Shown: positions 1-7,054, numbered from the stretch's first letter. The stretch: 12,765 nt of DNA from JAQAZP01 sp032127265 (GCA_032127265.1 JAQAZP010000151.1:1-12765), one strand, 5' to 3'. Program-made: numbers and translations. Notes: generated by a model not told the origin, from the sequence alone.

Positions 1-589
1 GCATCGGCGTCTTCAGGCCCAACCGTTCGATCTCGTCCACCCGGATGGGCCCCATGTTGTAGGCCGCCAGCGCCAGGACCATGTCGTCGAACCGCACGAT
101 CAGCTGGTTGAGATAGCAGGCCCCCATCTCGATGTTCAGCCCCGGGTCATGGAGCCGGTCCGCCCCCTCCCATTCGATCTGCAGGTCGTGGGCCACGTCC
201 GCGGCGGTGGACGGCAGGATCTGCATCAGTCCCACGGCGCCCTTCTCCGAGATGGCGTTCTTGTCGAAGGCGCTCTCGGTCTCGATCAACGCGATGATCA
301 GTTCGGGGGAGATCTGGTACTTGTCGCTCACCTCGAGAATCGATTCGCTGATCCGCTTCAGCTCCCTGGGGGACAGGTTGACCCGCCGGGTGTCGAAGTA
401 GTCCCGGACCCGGCTGCGGGTCTTCACCCTGGTCAGCTGCTGGTCCAGTTTCTCGTTCCGCAGCTTCAGGCCCTCGATGATCTGGTTCAACTTGGCGATG
501 CTCCGGGCGTCCTGGTCGCGGACCACGTTGAAGTGGACTCCGTAGAAGACCAGCAGGGCCACCAGCAGCGCCGGTAGTATTCTTCTCAT
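1..589 (-). CDS. Membrane-anchored SLT-domain lytic transglycosylase, C-terminus beyond the window edge
   Basis: Cleaves the peptidoglycan glycan strand between MurNAc and GlcNAc, leaving a 1,6-anhydro end; acts in the periplasm. The 196 visible residues begin with an uncleaved-looking hydrophobic segment (about residues 4-20), then a charged, probably coiled-coil stretch (about 26-56), then the Slt70-type catalytic domain. Visible family motifs are the catalytic Glu105-Ser106 in IETESAF, GLMQILP at 120-126, and AAYNMGP at 175-181. The ATG at 589-587 is preceded by a near-perfect AAGGAGGT nine bases upstream, which fixes the start. The reading frame is open to base 1, so the end of the gene lies outside. 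It is co-directional with the DUF192 gene, 131 bases downstream of that gene's stop, so an operon is possible but not shown. Family assignment is secure; the cellular role (turnover, division or assembly of an envelope machine) is unknown. Confidence 0.9.
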   Translation of the reverse strand, partial: MRRILPALLVALLVFYGVHFNVVRDQDARSIAKLNQIIEGLKLRNEKLDQQLTRVKTRSRVRDYFDTRRVNLSPRELKRISESILEVSDKYQISPELIIALIETESAFDKNAISEKGAVGLMQILPSTAADVAHDLQIEWEGADRLHDPGLNIEMGACYLNQLIVRFDDMVLALAAYNMGPIRVDEIERLGLKTPM

Positions 590-720
590 GACGTTGTTAC
601 CTCCTTACGTCAGGAAAAGGTTTGCACGAAAGTAACGTGAAGTCAAGCGCTGGATGGCCTCTCCCGCGGCTGGAAAACCAGTCGGGGCAAGCATCGGCGG
701 CTTCTTGGCGGTCGATGATT

Positions 721-1212
721 TCAGGGCAGCGGCGGGATGAATTCCAACAGGTCACCGAGTTCGATGCCCTGCTTCGCCACCACTCCGGCATTCAGTTCGA
801 GCACCGAGGACGCCTTGCGCAGGGAGTGGTAATCGGGACAGGGCTCTGCGGGACAGGGGGGCACCTGCTGTTCGATATGGACCACGCGGCCCGAACTGTC
901 CAGCCAGAGGAGATCGAGCGGGAAGCGGACGTTCTTCATCCAGATGGATCGGAAGCCGGTGTCGGGAAAGACCAGCAGCATGCCCTGCCCGGCAGGAAGC
1001 GCGTCCCGGAACATCAGGCCGCGGCTCCGCTGCCGCGGGGTGACCGCCAGTTCCGCCACCAGTTCCGTTCCGTCGGGCAGAATGACCAGTGCCGTATCCA
1101 AGGGATCCTCCACGCCATTGGCCGGGGCCGCCGAAGCCGGTCCGGCGGCCGGGCAAAGCAGGGCCAGCAGGACACACGGCCCGAGCCATCGCTGCCACTT
1201 CTTCCCCTGCAT
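721..1212 (-). CDS. Exported DUF192 family protein
   Basis: A 163-residue protein with a signal peptide (basic MQGKKWQRW, hydrophobic core about 10-22, likely signal peptidase I site after Ala-Ser-Ala at residue 28) followed by one DUF192 domain. Recognisable family motifs are RGLMFRD (64-70), GMLLVFPDTG (77-86), the core IWMKNVRFPLDLLWLD (90-105) and a late AGVVAKQGIELGD (142-154). DUF192 proteins are small periplasmic or secreted beta-barrel proteins with no established reaction, so no function is assigned. The ATG at 1212 is chosen because GGGGAGGA sits just upstream and because it places the signal peptide at the N-terminus; a longer in-frame form from 1290 would bury it. Two added cysteines (120 and 125, in PCPAEPC) lie between the core motifs and could form a disulfide or bind metal; that is speculation. 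Confidence 0.88.
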   Translation of the reverse strand: MQGKKWQRWLGPCVLLALLCPAAGPASAAPANGVEDPLDTALVILPDGTELVAELAVTPRQRSRGLMFRDALPAGQGMLLVFPDTGFRSIWMKNVRFPLDLLWLDSSGRVVHIEQQVPPCPAEPCPDYHSLRKASSVLELNAGVVAKQGIELGDLLEFIPPLP

Positions 1213-1256
1213 CGAATCCTCCCCGTGATTCCCTCGAGCCGGCTGGGACGTCCGGC

Positions 1257-1286
1257 AGGATATCCTCCGCAGCCGCTCTTTGGCAA
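1257..1286 (-). promoter_or_regulatory. Possible sigma70-type promoter for the DUF192 gene
   Basis: On the minus strand TTGCCA (1286-1281, 5/6 to the -35 consensus) is followed after 18 bases by TATCCT (1262-1257, 4/6 to the -10 consensus). Transcription would begin near 1250, about 38 bases before the ATG at 1212. The match is moderate and there is no experimental support. Confidence 0.33.
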
Positions 1287-1376
1287 CCACCCGGCCCGGA
1301 AATCCGCCCGAATCCGACTCGCGGCAAGCACCTTTGCCTTCCCCGTGGATTATACCTTTTTCCTCCGGAAGGCCGG

Positions 1377-1385
1377 TGTTATAAT
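1377..1385 (+). promoter_or_regulatory. Extended -10 promoter of the gap-pgk-tpiA-secG operon
   Basis: TGTTATAAT is an exact extended -10 element (TG-N-TATAAT). No good -35 hexamer lies 16-18 bases upstream (the region is T-rich: TTTTTC), which is usual for extended -10 promoters. Transcription would start near 1392 and give a leader of about 83 bases before gap. It sits in the intergenic space between the divergent DUF192 gene and gap, where an operon promoter is expected. Confidence 0.58.
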
Positions 1386-1474
1386 CCTGATCCTCATCTG
1401 AACAAAGGTTGGACTCACGTCACCCGGGTTAACACAGTCTCACGGCCCGAGGGCCAAGCGGAGGGGATCTCTCA

Positions 1475-2470
1475 ATGGGTATCAAGATCGGTATCAACGG
1501 ATTCGGTCGGATCGGCAGGAACTTTCTGCGCTGTTGCATGGCGGACAGCCAGTTGGAGATCGTGGCCGTAAACGACATTACCGACGCCGCCACTTTGGCC
1601 CACCTGCTGAAGTACGACTCGGTGCACGGCAACCTCAGCGAAGCGGTGACCGTAAAAGGGGACTCGATCCGCGTGGCCGGCCGCACGGTCAAAGTGCTGG
1701 CCGAACGCGACCCGGCCAACCTCCCCTGGGGCAAACTGGGCGTGGATATCGTGGTGGAGTCCACCGGCCTGTTCCGCGACCAGGCCAGCTGCTCGAAGCA
1801 CATCGCCGGCGGCGCGAAGAAGGTGATCATCTCGGCCCCGGCCAAGGACCCCGACGCCACTTTTGTCATGGGCGTGAACCACAAGACCTACAAAGCGAAA
1901 AAGCACCACATCATTTCCAACGCCTCCTGCACCACCAACTGCCTGGCCCCGGTGGCCAAGGTACTCAACGACACCTTCGGCATCAGCCACGGCTTCATGA
2001 CCACCATCCACTCCTACACCAACGACCAGCGGATCCTCGACCTGCCGCACAAGGACCTGCGCCGGGCCCGGGCGGCTGCGCTGTCGATGATCCCCACCAC
2101 CACCGGCGCGGCCAAGGCCGTGGCCCTGGTGCTGCCCGAGCTGAAGGGCAAGCTGGACGGCTTCTCCATCCGCGTCCCCACCCCCAACGTCTCGGTGGTG
2201 GACCTGGTGGTCAACGTCCGCCGCAACACCACGGTGGACGAGGTCAACGCAGCGATGAAGGCCGCCGCGCGCGGCAAGCTGAAAGGCATCCTGCGCTACT
2301 GCGAAGAGCCGCTGGTCTCCATCGACTTCAACGGCATGGACGAGTCCTCGGCCCTGGACGCCGGATTCACCCGGATGATCGGCCCGCGGATGGTCAAGGT
2401 GCTCTCCTGGTACGACAACGAGTGGGGCTATTCCTGCCGGATTCGCGACCTGATCAAGTATATCGGTTGA
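1475..2470 (+). CDS. gap: Glyceraldehyde-3-phosphate dehydrogenase, type I (phosphorylating)
   Basis: Converts glyceraldehyde-3-phosphate, NAD+ and phosphate to 1,3-bisphosphoglycerate in the cytoplasm, and the reverse in gluconeogenesis. The 331 residues show the Rossmann nucleotide loop NGFGRIGR (8-15), Asn33-Asp34 at the end of the second strand (Asp is typical of NAD-preferring forms), the active-site SCTTNC with nucleophile Cys152, and His179 in TTIHSYT. LDLPHKDLRRARAAA and RVPTPNVSVVDL are also classical. The Leu-Pro of DLPHKD fits the NAD-specific rather than the chloroplast/cyanobacterial NADP type. Length is normal for the family. The ATG at 1475 follows GGAGGGGAT (1460-1468). It is the first gene of a co-directional glycolytic run; pgk begins 50 bases after its stop. 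Confidence 0.97.
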   Translation: MGIKIGINGFGRIGRNFLRCCMADSQLEIVAVNDITDAATLAHLLKYDSVHGNLSEAVTVKGDSIRVAGRTVKVLAERDPANLPWGKLGVDIVVESTGLFRDQASCSKHIAGGAKKVIISAPAKDPDATFVMGVNHKTYKAKKHHIISNASCTTNCLAPVAKVLNDTFGISHGFMTTIHSYTNDQRILDLPHKDLRRARAAALSMIPTTTGAAKAVALVLPELKGKLDGFSIRVPTPNVSVVDLVVNVRRNTTVDEVNAAMKAAARGKLKGILRYCEEPLVSIDFNGMDESSALDAGFTRMIGPRMVKVLSWYDNEWGYSCRIRDLIKYIG

Positions 2471-2520
2471 GCCGGCGGAGACCCTTCTCCAGGCCCAGGC
2501 ACGTGGAAAGCGATACAACC

Positions 2521-3711
2521 ATGTTGAAGAAGTTGAGTGTCGACCAGTTGCAGGTTGACGGCAGGAAAGTTTTCCTCAGGGTCGACTTCAATGTTCCCCT
2601 GAGCGAGAAGCAGGAGGTGACAGACGACACCCGTCTGCGGGCGGCGTTGCCCACCATCCGCTGTCTGCTGGACGGCGGCGCCCGCCTGGTCCTCGCCTCG
2701 CACCTTGGCCGGCCCAAGGGCAAGGTGGTCCCGAAGCTGAGTCTCAGGCCGGTGGCGGCTCGCCTGGCCGAATTGCTGGGCCGGGAAGTGGCCTTTGTTG
2801 CCGACTGCATCGGCGACACCGTGACCGAAGCCATGGACGCCCTGGCCCCCGGCTCGGTGGTGCTGCTGGAGAACCTGCGGTATCACGAGGGGGAGACACA
2901 GAACGATCCCGATTTTTCCGCCACCCTGGCCCACGGTTTCGAAGAGTATGTCAACGACGCCTTCGGCACCGCACACCGGGCTCACGCCTCCAATGTGGGG
3001 GTGGCCGGCCACTTCCACCGGGCGGCCTGCGGTTTCCTGATGAAGATTGAGATCGACTACCTGGGCAACGCGGTGAGCAACCCGAAACGGCCTTTCGTGG
3101 CGCTGCTGGGCGGGGCCAAGGTCTCGGACAAGATCCCGGTGGTTGAGAACCTGATGCCCAAGCTGGACGTGCTGCTCATCGGCGGCGGCATGGCCTACAC
3201 CTTCCTCAAGGCCCAGGGCCACGACATCGGGCTCTCCCTGCTCGACAGCGAGCACGTGGACCTCTCCCGCAGCCTGCTCCAGCGGGCGAAGGAGGCGGGG
3301 GTCAAGGTCTTTCTGCCGGTGGACCACGTGGCGGCGGAAAGCCTCCAGGCCGCTTCCGGCGCCACCAGCGTCGACGGAGTGGACATCCCCGAAGACCTGG
3401 TGGGCCTCGACATCGGCCCGGCCACGGTAAAGCAGTTTTCCGATCAGCTGGCCGCGGCGGGCACCATTGTCTGGAACGGACCGATGGGGGTCTTCGAGAG
3501 AGACGCCTTTGCCCAGGGGACCCTGGCTGTTGCCCGGGCGGTGGCCGCATCGGACGCCATCTCCATTGTCGGCGGCGGCGATTCGGTGGCCGCGGTGAGC
3601 AAGGCCGGGGTGACCGGAGATATCACCCATATTTCCACCGGCGGCGGGGCATCGCTGGAGTATCTCTCGGGCAAGGTCCTTCCAGGCGTGGAGGCGTTGA
3701 CCAACGCCTGA
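2521..3711 (+). CDS. pgk: Phosphoglycerate kinase
   Basis: Transfers the acyl phosphate of 1,3-bisphosphoglycerate to ADP, the first ATP-yielding step of lower glycolysis; cytoplasmic monomer. The 396 residues match the usual bacterial length. Visible landmarks in order are RVDFNVPL (20-27), DDTRLRAALPTI, SHLGRPKG, the VLLENLRYHEGE segment, NDAFGTAHRAHAS, LLGGAKVSDKI, IGGGMAYTFLKA, TIVWNGPMGVFE and the nucleotide loop SIVGGGDSVAAV, ending with HISTGGGASLEYL. The frame is open far upstream through gap in another frame, but homology and spacing place the start at the ATG at 2521. The upstream ribosome site is modest (GTGGAAAG at 2503-2510), so expression may partly depend on translation or transcription from gap. 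Confidence 0.97.
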   Translation: MLKKLSVDQLQVDGRKVFLRVDFNVPLSEKQEVTDDTRLRAALPTIRCLLDGGARLVLASHLGRPKGKVVPKLSLRPVAARLAELLGREVAFVADCIGDTVTEAMDALAPGSVVLLENLRYHEGETQNDPDFSATLAHGFEEYVNDAFGTAHRAHASNVGVAGHFHRAACGFLMKIEIDYLGNAVSNPKRPFVALLGGAKVSDKIPVVENLMPKLDVLLIGGGMAYTFLKAQGHDIGLSLLDSEHVDLSRSLLQRAKEAGVKVFLPVDHVAAESLQAASGATSVDGVDIPEDLVGLDIGPATVKQFSDQLAAAGTIVWNGPMGVFERDAFAQGTLAVARAVAASDAISIVGGGDSVAAVSKAGVTGDITHISTGGGASLEYLSGKVLPGVEALTNA

Positions 3712-3721
3712 ACAGTTTTGC

Positions 3722-3753
3722 CCCGTCCGGACGCCAGCGGCGATCCGAACGGG
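3722..3753 (+). other. Stem-loop between pgk and tpiA
   Basis: CCCGTCCGGA (3722-3731) pairs with TCCGAACGGG (3744-3753) with a single C-A mismatch and a 12-base loop. No T-run follows, so it is not a standard terminator. It ends two bases before the tpiA ribosome-binding site, where it could influence mRNA processing or tpiA translation. The stem is directly visible; its role is inference. Confidence 0.4.
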
Positions 3754-3773
3754 CGGAGAGGGAGTATTCGAGA

Positions 3774-4527
3774 GTGCGCAATCCGATCATCGCCGCCAAC
3801 TGGAAAATGTTCAAGACTGTCGACGAGACCCTGGCCTACATCGACGCGTTTCTCCCGCTGGTCAAGACCACCAGCGAGACCGAAGTCGTGCTCGCCCCCC
3901 CCCTTTACCGCACTTCGTGCCGCGGCGGCTGCCGTGGCTGGAAGCCGGGTGATGCTGGCCGGGCAGAACCTGCACTGGGAGGCTGACGGCGCGTTTACCG
4001 GTGAGATCTCCGCGGCCATGCTGGCGGACGCCGGCTGCAGCTACGTGATCATCGGCCACTCCGAGCGGCGCCAGTTTTTCGGGGAGACCGACGAGACGGT
4101 GAACCTGAAGATCAAGGCGGCCATCGAAGCCGGATTGAAACCCATCGTCTGCGTCGGGGAGTGCCTTGAGGACCGGGAAGCCGGACAGACGCTGAACGTG
4201 ATTCGGCGCCAGGTCGACGGCGCCCTGACCGGCTTGAAAAAGGACCACCTTGATGGTATGGTGCTCGCTTACGAGCCGATCTGGGCCATAGGGACCGGTT
4301 TGACCGCCACGCCGGAGCAGGCGGGTGAGGTCCACGGCTGGATACGTGAAATGCTTGCTGCTTTCAGCCAGAACGGCTTGGGCCAGGCTATTCGCATCCA
4401 GTACGGCGGAAGTGTCAAACCGGGAAATATTAACGATCTGATGGCGCAACCCGATATCGACGGAGCACTCGTCGGGGGGGCCAGCCTGAAGCCCGACTCC
4501 TTTTCCAAAATCGTCAACTTCCGGTGA
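3774..4527 (+). CDS. tpiA: Triosephosphate isomerase, reading frame interrupted by a one-base insertion in a poly-C run
   Basis: Interconverts dihydroxyacetone phosphate and glyceraldehyde-3-phosphate in the cytoplasm. The start is GTG at 3774, after GGAGAGGGAG (3755-3764), giving MRNPIIAANWKMF with active-site Lys11. After LAPP the frame is lost at nine consecutive C (3895-3903). Homology resumes immediately in the next frame (FTALRAAAAAV) and runs intact to the TGA at 4525-4527. With eight C instead of nine the protein would be 250 residues, normal for the family, with catalytic His95 in IIGHSERR, Glu167 in AYEPIWAIGTG, and the phosphate-binding YGGSVKP and LVGGASL loops all in canonical places. 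As written, translation would stop at 3986. Everything else is conserved, so a homopolymer sequencing or assembly error is more likely than true loss. It starts 62 bases after pgk. Confidence 0.92.
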
Positions 4528-4572
4528 GCCGGAGACGGGAGAGGGAGACGGGATCAATTAGTATACAGGGCC

Positions 4573-5019
4573 ATGATTACAATCCTATTGACGTTGCTGC
4601 ACGTTGCCGTTTGTGTTTTTCTGATTCTGGTGGTGCTGCTGCAGACCGGTAAGAGTGCCGACCTGGCTGGAGCCTTTGGCGGAGGCGGAAGCCAGACCGC
4701 CCTGGGCAGCCGGGGCGCGGCCACCATACTGACCAAGCTGACCACCACCTCCGCTGTCCTGTTCATGGTCACTTCGCTCAGCCTGGCCATCGTGGCCACG
4801 CACAAGGCGCCGTCGATCATGGATTCGGTGGAGCAGTCCGAGCCGGCCGCTCCCGCGGCTGACCAGGCTGTACTTCCGCCCGCCGCTCCCCCCGAGACCG
4901 CCGAGTCCTCACCGGCCGTGACGGGTGAAGTGGACCAGCAGGATGCAGCGGCGCTCCCGCCGGCCGGCGAGACCGCTGGCGGCGAGGAGCCGGCAAGCGG
5001 AGCGGACAAAACAGAGTAA
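4573..5019 (+). CDS. secG: Protein-export membrane protein SecG
   Basis: Small subunit of the SecYEG translocon, which assists SecA-driven protein export across the inner membrane. The 148 residues begin with a transmembrane helix (about 3-24), then the conserved cytoplasmic loop with LLQTGKSADLAGAFGGGGSQ and the GSRGAAT motif (45-51), then a second helix (about 57-76). Residues 77-148 form a long Ala/Pro/Glu-rich tail without obvious fold, making the protein longer than the roughly 75-110 residues of E. coli-like SecG. The ATG at 4573 is set by the first helix; the ribosome site is weak (CAGGG). It lies 45 bases after tpiA and 46 before a tRNA gene, and is likely cotranscribed with the glycolytic genes. 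The pairing of tpiA with secG is common in bacteria and supports the call. Confidence 0.93.
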   Translation: MITILLTLLHVAVCVFLILVVLLQTGKSADLAGAFGGGGSQTALGSRGAATILTKLTTTSAVLFMVTSLSLAIVATHKAPSIMDSVEQSEPAAPAADQAVLPPAAPPETAESSPAVTGEVDQQDAAALPPAGETAGGEEPASGADKTE

Positions 5020-5037
5020 ACGGCAACGGACAGTAAC

Positions 5038-5053
5038 CGGCAGCATGCTGCCG
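5038..5053 (+). other. Perfect 16-base palindrome between secG and tRNA-Leu
   Basis: CGGCAGCATGCTGCCG is its own reverse complement. It lies between the secG stop and the tRNA, with no T-run. It could fold as a short hairpin where the mRNA is separated from the tRNA precursor, or could be a protein-binding site. The palindrome is directly visible; any role is inferred. Confidence 0.4.
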
Positions 5054-5065
5054 CACATCCCACGT

Positions 5066-5152
5066 GCCGAAGTGGTGGAACTGGCAGACACGCTGTCTTG
5101 AGGGGGCAGTGCTCGAAAGGGCGTGGGGGTTCGAGTCCCCCCTTCGGCACCA
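5066..5152 (+). tRNA. tRNA-Leu, anticodon GAG
   Basis: The acceptor stem GCCGAAG (5066-5072) pairs with CTTCGGC (5142-5148), followed by discriminator A and an encoded CCA (5150-5152). The anticodon stem CTGTC/GGCAG encloses the loop TTGAGGG, giving anticodon GAG (5100-5102), which reads CUC and CUU. A long variable arm (class II) and a T-arm with GGGGG-TTCGAGT-CCCCC confirm leucine identity. It is followed within 20 bases by a terminator, so it appears to be the last element of the gap-secG transcription unit. Confidence 0.96.
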
Positions 5153-5167
5153 TTCTTTGATCGAGAT

Positions 5168-5194
5168 AACCCCAGCATCCTGTTGGGGTTTTTT
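5168..5194 (+). terminator. Rho-independent terminator after tRNA-Leu
   Basis: AACCCCA (5168-5174) pairs with TGGGGTT (5184-5190) around a nine-base loop, and a run of six T ends at 5194. Its position 16 bases after the tRNA makes it the likely end of the gap-pgk-tpiA-secG-tRNA transcript. Confidence 0.85.
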
Positions 5195-5420
5195 GTTGCC
5201 ACCCTCACCCCCCGCCACAGCGGCCAGCACGCCCTCAGCACACGGCTCGGGCTCTTTGAGCATCTGATCCACGGTTTCAACTGCCCGGGCGAGGCCTTCA
5301 TGCCTTGATCGGGCGCAGGTGATCCTGGTCAGCTCGATGGCGGCGTGCCTCGGGTGGCCCCGAGTTTCCCTGGAGTTAGCGTAGGGGATGCAATGAGTAC
5401 GTCAATCCAGGCACACCAGT
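5195..5420. other. Intergenic stretch without a recognised gene
   Basis: Between the tRNA terminator and the hairpin behind the FG-GAP gene no reading frame has convincing homology or a ribosome site. A minus-strand frame passing through 5380-5195 looks protein-like for some 40 residues (…LARAVETVDQMLKEP…) but has no start with a ribosome site and runs through the terminator and the tRNA, so at most it is a decayed gene end. Confidence 0.5.
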
Positions 5421-5448
5421 CACCGGCCCGGGTAGTCCCGAACCGGTG
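5421..5448 (-). terminator. Stem-loop downstream of the FG-GAP gene, terminator-like but lacking a T-run
   Basis: CACCGG (5421-5426) pairs with CCGGTG (5443-5448), and inside it CGGG pairs with CCCG around the loop TAGT, with a two-by-two internal loop. It lies 12 bases beyond the stop of the minus-strand FG-GAP gene, where a terminator is expected, but no T-run follows, so it may instead protect the 3' end of the mRNA. Confidence 0.38.
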
Positions 5449-5460
5449 CTGTGCATTTGG

Positions 5461-6942
5461 TCAGGGTTTGATCCCCCTCACTGTGCAGGAGGATGTGTCG
5501 GTGTAACCCGCGGGCGGATAGGGCGGCTTGTTGTATGGCTCCGGTGTCACATCCTCGGCCACCAGCGTGAAGATGTTGTCTCCGATCAGTGGGCCGATTC
5601 TCGGGATATACTGGGTCCAGGTAGTGCTGTAATAGTCACGTGCATCTACGTTGGTATATCCAGACCGCCAGTTGGCGATGTACCCGCCCCCGCCGAGGGT
5701 GAGGTTAATCGTCGCCGCCAGTCGACGTCCATGTTGAGTGTGAAGGTTGGAAAGGAACACGAACATTCGGGTGGTGAATGGAAGTGTTCCCGAGACCGTC
5801 GTACAGGCAAATCCCGCCGAAACTGTTTCCCATGCCGGCATTCCCGTATTGATCAATACGGAGACATCGTCTCCGTAGTAATTCGACACGGCCAGATCCG
5901 GTTTACTATCCCCATCCAGATCGCCGATAGCGACCGAATAAGGATAGTCTCCGGCCCCATACTGCATGGCAGGCTGATAGGTGCCGTCCCCGTTGCCCAG
6001 CAGCACCGCAACCTTACTGTATGGCATGGTTGCCGCAGCCAGGTCCAGGATGCCGTCTCCCGTAAGATCGCCGATGGCGATCGAATACGAGAGGCTGCTG
6101 GCCATATATATCATGGTTGTTTCAAAGGTGCCGTCGCCGTTTCCGAGCATAACCCACAGGTTGCTGGTTCCGTGAAGATTCACCACGGCCAGGTCCAGGT
6201 TGCCATCTCCGTTCAAGTCGTTAGCAGCAAGCGACGACGGCTGGAAGATTTCCTCAAAATCGACCTTGGCCTGGAAAGAACCGTCCCCGTTGCCCACCAG
6301 CAATGAAAGAGTGTCGCCGTAATTGTTCGCCACGGCAAGATCGGGTACTGCATCGCCGTCCAGGTCACCGATGGCAACCGACATAGGCCCGTCACCAGTA
6401 TCGTAATTTGCGGCGGGATGAAAAGTGCCCTCCCCGGCTCCCAGCAGCACCGAGACATTGTCGCTATCACGATTCACCGTGACCAGGTCCGGAACGCTGT
6501 CGCCATCAAGATCACCGATGGTGACCGAATGAGGGGAGGCGCCGATTCCGTATTCCTTGGGTTCCAGGAAAGTGCCGTCCCCAATGCCCAGCAGCACCCA
6601 GACATTTTGATCTCCGTGGTTCACCACGACCAGGTCGAGGTTGGCATCGCCATCCAGATCATTGATGGCAATCGCTCGTGGATTGTTTCCGGCCTCGTGA
6701 TATACGGCATTCTGAAAGGTGCCGTTGCCATTGCCCAGCAACACCGAGATATTGTCGTCATCACTGTTCACCGTGACCAGGTCCGGAAAGCTATCGCCGT
6801 CAAGATCACCAATGGCGATCGAACAAGGAATGTTGCCAGTATCGTATTCCGCGCTGGGTTCAAACAGCTGTGCTTCAGTTGTCATTGGTGGAAGAAAGCA
6901 GAGCACCATAATCACAGCGGCCGTGCAATATGCAACTCTCAT
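5461..6942 (-). CDS. Exported seven-repeat FG-GAP/VCBS protein with a C-terminal domain of unknown function
   Basis: A 493-residue secreted or surface protein of unknown function. A signal peptide (hydrophobic core about 7-18, likely cleavage after Thr-Glu-Ala24) precedes seven tandem repeats starting near residues 41, 90, 139, 188, 237, 287 and 336, with a 49-residue period (one of 50). Each contains a calcium-binding-type DLDGDxxxDL motif and most a VLLGNGDGTF strand, as in the FG-GAP/VCBS beta-propeller family; seven blades fit a complete propeller. Residues about 368-493 form a separate domain with NWRSGYTNVDARDYY, IGDNIFTLVAEDVTPEPYN, PPYPPAGYT and two cysteines (in FACTT and SSCTV). The ATG at 6942 follows a strong GGAGGAAA. 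Codon use is visibly less GC-rich than in neighbouring genes and an IS remnant lies upstream, suggesting acquisition. A role in adhesion or carbohydrate/protein binding is family-based guesswork. Confidence 0.9.
   Translation of the reverse strand: MRVAYCTAAVIMVLCFLPPMTTEAQLFEPSAEYDTGNIPCSIAIGDLDGDSFPDLVTVNSDDDNISVLLGNGNGTFQNAVYHEAGNNPRAIAINDLDGDANLDLVVVNHGDQNVWVLLGIGDGTFLEPKEYGIGASPHSVTIGDLDGDSVPDLVTVNRDSDNVSVLLGAGEGTFHPAANYDTGDGPMSVAIGDLDGDAVPDLAVANNYGDTLSLLVGNGDGSFQAKVDFEEIFQPSSLAANDLNGDGNLDLAVVNLHGTSNLWVMLGNGDGTFETTMIYMASSLSYSIAIGDLTGDGILDLAAATMPYSKVAVLLGNGDGTYQPAMQYGAGDYPYSVAIGDLDGDSKPDLAVSNYYGDDVSVLINTGMPAWETVSAGFACTTVSGTLPFTTRMFVFLSNLHTQHGRRLAATINLTLGGGGYIANWRSGYTNVDARDYYSTTWTQYIPRIGPLIGDNIFTLVAEDVTPEPYNKPPYPPAGYTDTSSCTVRGIKP
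5862..6822 (-). repeat. Seven tandem coding repeats of about 147 bp in the FG-GAP gene
   Basis: The protein repeats correspond to diverged DNA repeats of 147 bases (one of 150). On the plus strand they show as recurring blocks such as GATCxCCGATGGC and GTGCCGTCCCCGTTGCCCAGCA. They have diverged in sequence, so recombination between copies should be limited. The last copy is partial (about 32 residues), lacking the end of the blade. Confidence 0.85.
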
Positions 6943-7025
6943 TCTACTTTCCTCCGGGCTTGAAACGGGTATGGCTCACGTCACCACCGGATGCGGCAGC
7001 AAACAGACGCCTGATAGCTACTGAC

Positions 7026-7054
7026 AACATAGTGTGTTTTTCACACTTGGACAA
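7026..7054 (-). promoter_or_regulatory. Promoter of the FG-GAP gene with an internal palindrome (possible operator)
   Basis: On the minus strand TTGTCC (7054-7049, 4/6 to the -35 consensus) and TATGTT (7031-7026, 4/6 to the -10 consensus) are separated by 17 bases. The spacer is almost filled by the inverted repeat AGTGTG-N5-CACACT (7031-7047). A palindrome between -35 and -10 is a classical place for a repressor or MerR-type activator. Transcription would start near 7019, giving a leader of about 75 bases. The promoter match is moderate; regulation is inference. Confidence 0.4.

Noticed and set aside
641..646. TTGACT on the minus strand as a -35 box for the lytic transglycosylase gene
   Set aside because: No acceptable -10 hexamer lies 15-19 bases downstream.
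1472..2518. Long open frame antisense to gap (348 codons) and similar ones antisense to pgk and the ATPase gene
   Set aside because: High GC content leaves antisense frames open; their His/Gly/Arg/Gln-rich translations have no domain and the sense genes are certain.
1534..2520. In-frame extension of pgk upstream through gap
   Set aside because: The extension is the shifted frame of gap, of low complexity; pgk homology begins exactly at the ATG at 2521.
3718..3903. Upstream start for tpiA in the downstream frame, giving a single 269-residue protein
   Set aside because: The residues before the poly-C run in that frame do not resemble triosephosphate isomerase, whereas the other frame gives the conserved NWKMF start.
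4554..5301. Minus-strand open frames across the tRNA encoding GGLEPPRPFEHCPLKTA-like or RGDSNPHALSST-like peptides, and plus-strand WWNWQTRCLEGAV-like peptides at 5064-5308
   Set aside because: These are well-known spurious translations of tRNA-Leu genes on either strand; they have no ribosome sites and overlap secG, the tRNA and its terminator.
5195..5385. Protein-like minus-strand frame containing LARAVETVDQMLKEP, considered as a decayed gene
   Set aside because: It has no plausible start, passes through the terminator hairpin and the tRNA, and I recognise no family.
7031..7047. AGTGTG-TTTTT-CACACT considered as a transcription terminator
   Set aside because: The T-run is in the loop, not after the stem, and no gene ends just before it; its place inside a promoter fits better with an operator.
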